A stretch of DNA of 7,049 nucleotides, taken from positions 1 through 7,049 of the forward strand of contig JANSYB010000104.1 of the NCBI GenBank assembly GCA_024742655.1, read 5' to 3'. The DNA comes from Paracoccaceae bacterium. GTDB taxonomy: Bacteria; Pseudomonadota; Alphaproteobacteria; Rhodobacterales; Rhodobacteraceae. Made by a program: the position numbers and the translations under genes. Below the pieces are notes generated by a model. It had not been told where the DNA came from. It was given only the letters and a program-made list of their open reading frames with translations, and did not search any database. Of the stretch, positions 1 through 5,664 are shown piece after piece (within the stretch, counting starts at the first letter, position 1; every line of letters starts with the position of its first letter).

Positions 1-307
1 CGAGGCCCGAGCCACCGCCAAAGGCGATCACCCCGTCATGGCCGCCCGCGTTGTAGGCGGCCACACCGGCGGACAGGTTCGTTTCATTCGGGTTCGGATC
101 GACGTCGGCAAACACTGCCCGGCCCAAACCGGCGGCTTCCAAAACGTCCAGCGTCTGTGCTGTTACTGGCAGGCTTGCCAGGCCACGATCGGTGACCAGC
201 AAAGGCTTCGTGATGCCGGCTTGCGCGCAGGCATCGGGCAATTCCGTTATGCGCCCGGCACCGAATTTGATTGCTGTCGGGTAGGACCAGTTTCCAAAAA
301 GGCTCAT
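1..307 (-). CDS. Iron-containing alcohol dehydrogenase, N-terminal part (cut by left window edge)
   Basis: Reading the minus strand from ATG at 307 gives 102 residues before the window ends, with no stop. Visible motifs are KFGAGR (residues 14-19), LLVTDRG (36-42), DVDPNP (68-73) and the glycine-rich GGGSG (97-101). These match the N-terminal NAD(P)-binding half of group III (iron-dependent) alcohol dehydrogenases, which oxidise alcohols or reduce aldehydes in the cytoplasm; the metal-binding His residues lie in the missing C-terminal half. The start is well supported: an in-frame TAA lies five codons upstream (320-322) and an AAGGA Shine-Dalgarno sequence sits about 8 bases before the ATG. 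It follows the LysR gene in the same direction after a 77-base gap, so it may be co-transcribed with it or have its own promoter. Substrate is unknown, and a link to the carboxylase operon is not shown. Confidence 0.88.
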   Translation of the reverse strand, partial: MSLFGNWSYPTAIKFGAGRITELPDACAQAGITKPLLVTDRGLASLPVTAQTLDVLEAAGLGRAVFADVDPNPNETNLSAGVAAYNAGGHDGVIAFGGGSGL

Positions 308-326
308 GCGAGGGTTTCCTTATCCA

Positions 327-363
327 GTTTCCGGCAGAGCCTAAGCCCGACAGGATCGGAAAC
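327..363. repeat. Inverted repeat GTTTCCG-N23-CGGAAAC between lysR and the dehydrogenase
   Basis: A perfect 7-base inverted repeat has arms at 327-333 and 357-363 with a 23-base spacer. It lies in the 77-base gap between the LysR stop (385) and the dehydrogenase start (307). No T-run follows on either strand, so an intrinsic terminator is not well supported. An operator or a weak RNA stem in the dehydrogenase leader are alternatives. Chance occurrence is possible. Confidence 0.3.
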
Positions 364-384
364 ACCAGACCCTTGTGCGCCGTG

Positions 385-1293
385 TCAGTGCAGACCGCCG
401 GAAAAACTGGTGTTCATGAAATCGATGACCGTCTGGGTGGCATGGGAAATCGGTCGTGTCCTGTTCCACGCCACGCCCACGTCCATCGTCGGAATATCCG
501 CGTCGACGCTGCGCTTTTCGATCCGTTGGCCTTCCAGCGACCACGGGCGATAGACCATATCCGACAGGATCGTCACCCCCATCCCGGCGGCAACCATCGA
601 CCGGACGGCCTCGACCGACGCGGTGTGGAACACCACGTTTGGGCTCAGGCCATACTGTGTCCAATAGGATCCGGCGGTTTGTGCCGCTTCGTCGACTGTC
701 AGCATGATGTAAGGTTCGGCCGCGACATCGGCCATCGTGACCGATTGTGCCGACAAAAGGTGATGACCCGGCGGCACCCAGAGGCGCCGATGTGACCGGA
801 ACAGCGTCTCGAACCCGATCGCCTCCTTGTTGCGCAGATTCGAAACCAGAATCACCGCCATATCGAGATCGCCTTCGACGAGGCGATGCTCGATCGCATT
901 ACGCGGAAGTTCCGCCAGCTCGATCTCGATCTGGGGATAGCTGCGTAAAAAACGGGCATGGTGCCGGGGCATGAAATAGCCCGCAACCGTATAGGTCAGC
1001 CCGATTCGTACGCGGCCGGCCGTGCCGGTATCCACCCGCAGAGGCGATTGTGCCGCCTCGTTGACAGCCGCGATGATATTGCGCGCATGAGACAGGAAAC
1101 GGGCCCCTTCGGCGGTCAGGTGCACACCGCTGGCGACGCGAGAAAACAGTGTGACACCAAGCGTTTCCTCGAGTTGCTTGATCGCGGTCGTGACGGCGGA
1201 TTGCGAGATATTCAACTCCTTGGCGGCCAGAGAGACCTGGCCGAAATCGGCGGCGGCGATGAAATATCGGGCTTGTCTGACGGAGATTGGCAT
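385..1293 (-). CDS. LysR-family transcriptional regulator, divergent from the carboxylase operon
   Basis: The 302-residue product has the usual LysR length and layout. Residues 6-52 form the winged helix-turn-helix (RQARYFIAAADFGQVSLAA, then NISQSAVTTAIKQLE and GVTLFSR), followed by the linker helix to about residue 85. The periplasmic-binding-protein-like effector domain starts near residue 93 (GRVRIGLT) and includes the conserved V-AGMGVTILSD segment. The ATG at 1293 is preceded by GAGG on the minus strand (1299-1302) with 5-base spacing. The gene is transcribed away from the pxpA operon across a 134-base intergenic region, the classic arrangement in which a LysR protein controls its divergent neighbour and itself in response to a pathway metabolite. 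The co-inducer cannot be predicted. Regulation of the operon is inferred from position only. Confidence 0.93.
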   Translation of the reverse strand: MPISVRQARYFIAAADFGQVSLAAKELNISQSAVTTAIKQLEETLGVTLFSRVASGVHLTAEGARFLSHARNIIAAVNEAAQSPLRVDTGTAGRVRIGLTYTVAGYFMPRHHARFLRSYPQIEIELAELPRNAIEHRLVEGDLDMAVILVSNLRNKEAIGFETLFRSHRRLWVPPGHHLLSAQSVTMADVAAEPYIMLTVDEAAQTAGSYWTQYGLSPNVVFHTASVEAVRSMVAAGMGVTILSDMVYRPWSLEGQRIEKRSVDADIPTMDVGVAWNRTRPISHATQTVIDFMNTSFSGGLH

Positions 1294-1313
1294 GCAGACC
1301 TCAAGACTAACGT

Positions 1314-1334
1314 ATCAATTTTTCAGATATTGAT
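1314..1334. promoter_or_regulatory. Candidate LysR operator: ATCAAT-N9-ATTGAT dyad
   Basis: A perfect 6-base inverted repeat (1314-1319 and 1329-1334) is spaced by 9 bases. Its right arm ends four bases before the consensus -10 TATAAT at 1339, so it covers the -35 region of the operon promoter. LysR-type proteins typically bind interrupted dyads, often reduced to T-N11-A, next to the promoter they control; this dyad does not fit T-N11-A at its own centre but has the right size and position. It also lies about 20 bases upstream of the lysR start codon, which would suit autoregulation. Binding by the adjacent LysR protein is inferred. Confidence 0.45.
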
Positions 1335-1343
1335 TAAATATAA
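1334..1343. promoter_or_regulatory. Possible BioR (biotin repressor) box overlapping the -10 element
   Basis: TTAAATATAA matches the alphaproteobacterial BioR consensus TTATMKATAA at 9 of 10 positions; the mismatch is A for T at position 4. It overlaps the -10 hexamer of the operon that encodes a biotinylated carrier and the biotin transporter BioY, the kind of target BioR is known to repress. The stretch is AT-rich, so a chance near-match is a real alternative. No BioR gene is in the window. Confidence 0.3.
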
Positions 1344-1344
1344 T
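1339..1344 (+). promoter_or_regulatory. Putative -10 element (TATAAT) of the pxpA-bioY operon promoter
   Basis: An exact TATAAT lies in the only strongly AT-rich stretch of the window, 84 bases before the pxpA ATG. The region 16-18 bases upstream holds no good TTGACA-like -35, which fits an activator-dependent promoter with a LysR-type site just upstream. Transcription from about 1350 would leave a leader of roughly 75 bases. For the opposite direction a weaker lysR promoter can be drawn: TTGCAA (1356 to 1351) with CAATAT (1332 to 1327), spacer 18. Confidence 0.5.
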
Positions 1345-1365
1345 TTCTATTTGCAATACAACGGG

Positions 1366-1405
1366 CAAGGCGCACCCTTGGGGCATGCACTCATCCGAAA
1401 GTGCA
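1366..1405 (+). other. Operon leader with two short stem-forming repeats
   Basis: The untranslated leader of pxpA holds CAAGG-CGCAC-CCTTG (1366-1380) and TGCAC-N10-GTGCA (1386-1405), each a perfect 5-base inverted repeat. The stems are short and no known riboswitch fold is recognisable. The pxpA Shine-Dalgarno AGGGGG (1417-1422) lies downstream of both. Confidence 0.2.
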
Positions 1406-1427
1406 GGACCATCGACAGGGGGCTACG

Positions 1428-2165
1428 ATGTCACTTCCGGTTACGCTCAATTGCGATATGGGCGAGGCTTTCGGTCTCTACCGCATGGGAGACGACGCAG
1501 CCCTGATGCCGCTGATCAACGTGGCCAACGTGGCCTGTGGGTTCCACGCATCGGATTACAACCACATGAGAACGACGGTCCAGCTGGCCCGCCGGCATGG
1601 CGTGCGCGTGGGCGCGCACCCGTCCCTTCCGGATCTTCAGGGTTTTGGCCGCCGAGAAATGGCGATGACTCGAGAAGAGATGGCCAATTGCGTGATCTAT
1701 CAAATCGGCGCGCTCAAGGGATTCCTGGACGCCGATGGAATGTCCCTGAACCATATCAAGCCACATGGCGTTCTTTACGGGATGGCCGCGCGAATGGAAC
1801 ACATCGCCCACGCAATCTGTGATGCGGCGGACGTGTTCGAGGTGCCCATCATGGGCATGGCCGGAACCTTGCATGAAGAGATCTATACCGACCGCGGTCA
1901 CCGCTTCGTGGCGGAATTCTACGCCGACCTCGATTATGACGATGAAGGCAAGCTGATCATCACGCGAGAGCACGATGCCAAGGACCCGGCTGAGGCTGGT
2001 GCGCGATGCCTGCGCGCCGTGACCGAAGGCAAGGTCAAGAGTGTGGGCGGCCAGGATCTGCCGACCAAGGCCGAAACGATATGTGTGCATTCCGACACGC
2101 CCAACGCGGTCGAGATTGCCAACGCCGTGCGAAACGCGGTTTCCGCCCAATTAGAGTCGAAATAG
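1428..2165 (+). CDS. pxpA: PxpA (LamB/YcsF family) 5-oxoprolinase subunit A-like hydrolase
   Basis: The 245-residue protein matches the LamB/YcsF family in length and motifs: LNCDMGEAFG (7-16), NVACGFHASD (34-43), GAHPSLPDLQGFGRR (62-76), IKPHGVLYG (110-118) and ICVHSDTPNA (218-227). In PxpABC, PxpA takes part in ATP-dependent ring opening of 5-oxoproline to glutamate in the cytoplasm. Here it shares an operon with a biotin carboxylase and biotin carrier, so it more likely hydrolyses a carboxylated amide or lactam intermediate. The segment normally read as EVFADR-Y is EFYADLDY (163-170), with Leu168 in place of the usual Arg, suggesting a divergent subgroup. The ATG at 1428 is preferred because AGGGGG lies 5 bases upstream and the family homology begins within a few residues; an in-frame GTG at 1401 would add nine unsupported residues. 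First gene of the operon. Confidence 0.9.
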   Translation: MSLPVTLNCDMGEAFGLYRMGDDAALMPLINVANVACGFHASDYNHMRTTVQLARRHGVRVGAHPSLPDLQGFGRREMAMTREEMANCVIYQIGALKGFLDADGMSLNHIKPHGVLYGMAARMEHIAHAICDAADVFEVPIMGMAGTLHEEIYTDRGHRFVAEFYADLDYDDEGKLIITREHDAKDPAEAGARCLRAVTEGKVKSVGGQDLPTKAETICVHSDTPNAVEIANAVRNAVSAQLESK

Positions 2166-2178
2166 GAGAACTGTTGCC

Positions 2179-2421
2179 ATGGCCACAGAGCATATTCAGT
2201 CCCCCCTTCCGGGAACCTTCTATCGCCGCCCCTCGCCCGAGGAGCCGCCCTACAAAAGCGAAGGTGACAGCGTCGCGCCCGGTGACGTGATCGGTCTGAT
2301 CGAAGTGATGAAGAGCTTTCACGAGGTCAAGGCCGACAAGGCCGGCAAGGTTGTCCGCTTCATCGCCGAAAACGAAGAGGCGATCATGGCCGGGGCCCCG
2401 CTTCTCGAGATCGAAGTCTGA
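2179..2421 (+). CDS. Small biotin carboxyl carrier protein (single biotinyl domain)
   Basis: The 80-residue product is essentially one biotinyl domain. It contains the SPLPGTFYRRPSPEE segment (8-22), including the protruding thumb typical of AccB-type carriers, and the biotin attachment site EVMKSF with Lys45 as the modified residue. It would carry carboxybiotin between the biotin carboxylase and the carboxyltransferase encoded next in the operon. Unlike housekeeping AccB (about 150-160 residues) it has no N-terminal extension or Ala/Pro-rich linker. The residue after the biotinyl lysine is Ser rather than the common Met or Leu. Its start lies 13 bases after the pxpA stop; AGGAG overlaps that stop codon, suggesting translational coupling. 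The accB-like name reflects the family only; the AHS1/AHS2 partners argue against a role in acetyl-CoA carboxylation. Confidence 0.92.
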   Translation: MATEHIQSPLPGTFYRRPSPEEPPYKSEGDSVAPGDVIGLIEVMKSFHEVKADKAGKVVRFIAENEEAIMAGAPLLEIEV

Positions 2422-2430
2422 GAACCGGTC

Positions 2431-3795
2431 ATGCCCATTCGTTCACTGTTCATAGCCAACCGGGGCGAGATCGCCGTGCGTATCATCCGCGCGGCGCGTG
2501 AGCTAGGAATAGAGACGATTCAAGCCTATTCGGACGCGGATGCCGATTCTCTTGCCGTGCAGATCGCGGATCGTTCGGTGAATGTCGGGCGGCCGCACGC
2601 GACGAAATCCTACCTGAACATCGAAGGTATGGTCGAGGCTGCGCGGCAATCGGGGGCCGATGCCGTGCATCCGGGCTATGGGTTTCTGGCCGAAAACCCC
2701 GATTTCGCCGATGCCGTGGCGGCGGCGGGCATGGTGTTCGTGGGCCCTGATGGCAACACGATCCGCATGATGGGTGACAAGGTCAGCGCGCGGCAGGCCG
2801 CAATCCGGGCCGGAGTCCCCGTCGTGCCGGGAAGTGAAGGGCGCATCGAAGATCCCTCGAAGGCGCGTGCCCTGGCCGAAGAGATCGGGTTTCCGGTCAT
2901 GATCAAGGCTGCGGCCGGTGGCGGTGGCCGGGGTATTCGCATCGCCGCGTCTATGGAGGAGTTCGAGCAGGCGCTGCCACAGGCGCGTGCCGAGGCGCAG
3001 GCGGCCTTTGGTGATGGTGGCCTTTATATAGAAAAGGTCATCGGGCAGGCCCGGCATATCGAGGTGCAGGTTCTGGGAGATGGCACCGATGTCGTTCACT
3101 GTTTTGAGCGGGAATGTTCGCTTCAGCGCCGCCGGCAGAAGGTGTGGGAAGAGGCGCCATCGGCCTCTTTGACCCAGGACATACGCGACAGCCTGTGTGA
3201 CAGTGCCGTTGCGCTGGCCAGGGCGGTCAATTACAGCGGCGCGGGCACCGTCGAATACCTTTATGACGACCAGACGGGCGACTATTATTTCATCGAGATG
3301 AACACCCGTATCCAGGTGGAACACCCGGCCACGGAGTGGATCACCGGCATCGATCTCGTGGCGGAGATGCTGCGCATTGCGGATGGACAGCCCCTGCGCC
3401 TCGCACAGGATGATGTGATCTGCCACGGCCATGCGATCGAGGTACGGCTGAACGCCGAGGACCCGGCCAACGGCTTCATGCCGTTTCCGGGTGTCGTGGG
3501 CGACCTGCGCCTGCCTGGCGGGCCCGGTGTCCGGTTCGATTCGATGCTCTATTCCGGCTACGCGATCCCGCCTTTCTACGACTCTCTTCTGGGCAAGCTC
3601 ATCGTTTGGGCGGACACCCGGGAGGCTGCGATCATCCGGCTCGACAGTGCGTTGTCCGAGCTGGAAATCGCCGGGGTCAAGACAACGAAGCCGCTCTTCC
3701 GTGCATTGGCGGCGGATGATGCGGTGCGCTCTGGCGCAGTTCACACCAAATGGCTTGAGGGCTGGCTGGAAGACAACGCTACCAATCTGACCTGA
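2431..3795 (+). CDS. Biotin carboxylase subunit (AccC-like)
   Basis: The 454-residue protein has full biotin carboxylase length and architecture: ANRGEIAVRIIR (9-20), HPGYGFLAEN, the ATP-grasp lysine Lys159, glycine loop GGGGRGIR (163-170), RHIEVQVL with His209 and Glu211, and EMNTRIQVEHPATE (289-302). Glu275, Glu289, Asn291, Arg293, Gln295, Val296, Glu297 and Arg339 correspond to catalytic and metal-binding residues of E. coli AccC, so the enzyme should be active. It uses ATP and bicarbonate to carboxylate the biotin of the carrier encoded 9 bases upstream. One difference is QRRRQKVWEE (232-241), with Arg235 where E. coli AccC has His236. No strong Shine-Dalgarno precedes the ATG, so coupling to the upstream gene is likely. 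A second, housekeeping accC probably exists elsewhere; this copy belongs to the pathway-specific carboxylase. Confidence 0.95.
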   Translation: MPIRSLFIANRGEIAVRIIRAARELGIETIQAYSDADADSLAVQIADRSVNVGRPHATKSYLNIEGMVEAARQSGADAVHPGYGFLAENPDFADAVAAAGMVFVGPDGNTIRMMGDKVSARQAAIRAGVPVVPGSEGRIEDPSKARALAEEIGFPVMIKAAAGGGGRGIRIAASMEEFEQALPQARAEAQAAFGDGGLYIEKVIGQARHIEVQVLGDGTDVVHCFERECSLQRRRQKVWEEAPSASLTQDIRDSLCDSAVALARAVNYSGAGTVEYLYDDQTGDYYFIEMNTRIQVEHPATEWITGIDLVAEMLRIADGQPLRLAQDDVICHGHAIEVRLNAEDPANGFMPFPGVVGDLRLPGGPGVRFDSMLYSGYAIPPFYDSLLGKLIVWADTREAAIIRLDSALSELEIAGVKTTKPLFRALAADDAVRSGAVHTKWLEGWLEDNATNLT

Positions 3796-3813
3796 GCAAG
3801 GAGATGGTTTGAC

Positions 3814-4689
3814 ATGAAGACCAGATATTCATTCGGAGGGGACGAACATATCTTCGTCGAGGTGGACGAGGAAATGTCGCTCAATGCGTTCTTCAAGAGC
3901 CTGTCGATGACCAATGCCGTTCGCGAAAGCCAGATCAAGGGCGTGACCGAGATCTGCCCGGCGAACGCGTCTTTTCAGATCAAATTCGATCCCGACGTCA
4001 TTCACCCCGATGATATGCTCAAGGAAATCAAATCGCTTGAGACGGCCGCGGAAAAGGCGGATTCGACCCTGAACACGCGGATCGTGGAAATCCCGGTCTA
4101 TTACCAGGATCCCTGGACGCACGAGACACTGATGCGGTTCCGCGAGCGTCACCAGGACCCGAACAGCACAGACATCGAATATGCCGCGTCGATCAACGGG
4201 TTCTCCACCGTCGATGACTTCATCGCGGCGCATTCCGGCGCGCCCTGGTTCGTGTCCATGGTCGGCTTCGTATCGGGCTTGCCGTTCCTTTACCAGATGG
4301 TTGACCGGCCAAGGCAGATCGAGGTGCCGAAATACCTGCGCCCACGCACGGATACGCCCAAGCTGACAGTGGGGTATGGCGGGTGCTTCTCTTGCATCTA
4401 TTCCGTCAGGGGCGCGGGCGGATACCAGATGTTCGGTGTCACCCCCATGCCAATCTTCGACCCCAAGCAGGAAACCAGCTACCTCAAGGATTTCATGTGC
4501 TTCTTCACGCCCGGTGACATCGTCAAATGGAAGCCGATCGATCGCGATGAATACGACGCCAACGTGGCGGATGTGGATGCCGGAAAGTTCGTGCCGCGCA
4601 TGGCCGACGTCTCGTTCGATCTGGCCGAGTTCAACACCGACATGAACAGCTACAACGCAAAACTGGAGGAGGCGCTCAATGGGCATTAA
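3814..4689 (+). CDS. Carboxyltransferase subunit, AHS1 domain (PxpB/KipI family, urea-carboxylase-like)
   Basis: The 291-residue protein belongs to the AHS1 (KipI/PxpB) family, longer than the usual 220-240 residues. Conserved parts include AAHSGAPWFVSMVGFVSGLPFL (about 138-159), GAGGYQMFG (200-208) and the IFDP end of the domain. Classical PxpB has a GG-QTG-YP motif; here the same place reads GYGGCFSCIYSV (187-198). Together with KYLRPRTDTP (173-182) and an insert starting at DPWTHETLMRF, this resembles the AHS1 half of the urea carboxylase carboxyltransferase (recalled form KYNPARTxTP, GIGGxYxCIY, GGYQxxGRT). With the AHS2 protein it should form the site that moves carboxyl from carboxybiotin to the acceptor. 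Start: ATG at 3814, AAGGAG at 3798-3803, 18-base gap after the biotin carboxylase. Family assignment is firm; the urea-carboxylase resemblance rests on memory of that family. Confidence 0.9.
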   Translation: MKTRYSFGGDEHIFVEVDEEMSLNAFFKSLSMTNAVRESQIKGVTEICPANASFQIKFDPDVIHPDDMLKEIKSLETAAEKADSTLNTRIVEIPVYYQDPWTHETLMRFRERHQDPNSTDIEYAASINGFSTVDDFIAAHSGAPWFVSMVGFVSGLPFLYQMVDRPRQIEVPKYLRPRTDTPKLTVGYGGCFSCIYSVRGAGGYQMFGVTPMPIFDPKQETSYLKDFMCFFTPGDIVKWKPIDRDEYDANVADVDAGKFVPRMADVSFDLAEFNTDMNSYNAKLEEALNGH

Positions 4690-5650
4690 GGTTCACAACC
4701 CCGGCCTCGCCACGACGATCCAGGATCTGGGGCGTCCAGGCTATTTCCACCTTGGCATTCCGATTTCGGGCGCGATGGACCGTTTCGCGATGCGCGCGGC
4801 CAACATGCTGGTGGGCAACGACGAAGGCGCCGCCGGTCTGGAGGCGGTGTTCATGGGCCCGGAACTGGAATTCACGTCTGATTGCACCGTCGCCGTCTGC
4901 GGCGCGGACATGCCGATCAAACTGGACGGAGAAGAGCGCGCGGGTTGGTCCTCGATCGCCGTGAAGGCGGGGCAGGTCCTGAGCTTTGATTTTCTTAAGA
5001 CCGGCGCGCGGATTTATATCGCCGTTTCTGGCGGGATCACGGTGCCGGAATACCTTGGCAGCCGCTCGACTTACGCCATCGGGGCACTTGGCGGTGTTGA
5101 TGGACGCCCGATCGCCGCGGGCGATGATCTGCCCACGGGCGGGGATGCAGGGCCGGGTGACGGTCGCGGCGTGCCCGAAAATCTGCGCCGCGCGCCGGGC
5201 AACCCGGCCGAATTACGGGTGCTGCCGGGCCTCTACTGGCACCGGATCACGGATCAGGCCGGGCGCAATTTCTTCGAGGATGAATGGAAGGTCGCGCCCG
5301 AAGCCGACAGAATGGGCTACCGGTTCCGTGGCGGCCGCCCGATGGAGTTCGTCGAGCGCAAGCAGCCCTTCGGTGCGGGTTCGGACCCGTCGAACATTGT
5401 GGATGGGTGTTACTCCTATGGTTCGATCCAGGTTCCGGGTGGAACAGAGCCAATTGTTCTGCACCGTGATGCGGTGTCGGGCGGCGGATACTTCATGTTG
5501 GGCACAGTGATCTCGGCCGATATGGACCTGATTGGACAGTTGCAGCCGCACACGCCCTCGAAATTCGTCAAGGTCGACATGGAAACAGCACTTCAGGCGC
5601 GGCGCGACCGGCATGCCCTGCTTGATCAGGTGCGTGCGGCGCTGGACTGA
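4679..5650 (+). CDS. Carboxyltransferase subunit, AHS2 domain (PxpC/KipA family)
   Basis: The 323-residue protein has standard KipA/PxpC (AHS2) length and motifs: NPGLATTIQDLGRPGY (7-22), GIPISGAMDRFAMRAAN (26-42), GGPELEF-like MGPELEF, AVSGGI, EADRMGYR (208-215) and RDAVSGGGYFMLG (263-275) near the C-terminus. In PxpBC and in urea carboxylase, AHS1 and AHS2 domains form one functional unit; in urea carboxylase it is the carboxyltransferase that transfers CO2 from carboxybiotin to the substrate nitrogen. Its ATG overlaps the last 11 bases of the AHS1 gene and a strong GGAGGAGG (4665-4672) sits 6 bases upstream, so the two halves are translationally coupled and probably made in equal amounts. 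The family is often annotated as biotin-dependent carboxyltransferase. The acceptor substrate is not deducible. Confidence 0.92.
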   Translation: MGIKVHNPGLATTIQDLGRPGYFHLGIPISGAMDRFAMRAANMLVGNDEGAAGLEAVFMGPELEFTSDCTVAVCGADMPIKLDGEERAGWSSIAVKAGQVLSFDFLKTGARIYIAVSGGITVPEYLGSRSTYAIGALGGVDGRPIAAGDDLPTGGDAGPGDGRGVPENLRRAPGNPAELRVLPGLYWHRITDQAGRNFFEDEWKVAPEADRMGYRFRGGRPMEFVERKQPFGAGSDPSNIVDGCYSYGSIQVPGGTEPIVLHRDAVSGGGYFMLGTVISADMDLIGQLQPHTPSKFVKVDMETALQARRDRHALLDQVRAALD

Positions 5651-5664
5651 AAAGGAGACGACAG

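Noticed and set aside
38..553. Plus-strand open frame over the dehydrogenase start and the lysR end
   Set aside because: It runs antisense to two recognised genes and its product shows no conserved motif.
1401..1427. GTG at 1401 as the start of pxpA
   Set aside because: It adds nine residues without family support; the ATG at 1428 has AGGGGG at 5-base spacing and sits right before the conserved LNCDMGE motif.
1351..1427. Riboswitch (for example a guanidine/ykkC-type element) in the operon leader
   Set aside because: The leader is only about 75 bases, has just two 5-base stems and shows no conserved riboswitch core.
2503..3744. Long (413-codon) minus-strand open frame opposite the biotin carboxylase gene
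   Set aside because: It lies wholly antisense to a fully conserved gene, has no recognisable family, and such mirror frames are expected at this GC content.
2179..3795. Reading the carrier and biotin carboxylase as the housekeeping acetyl-CoA carboxylase accB-accC pair
   Set aside because: The carrier lacks the AccB N-terminal region and linker, and both genes are embedded between PxpA and AHS1/AHS2 genes; a pathway-specific carboxylase fits better.
3829..4686. 285-codon minus-strand frame opposite the AHS1 gene
   Set aside because: Shadow of a conserved gene; no family signature and no ribosome binding site arrangement.
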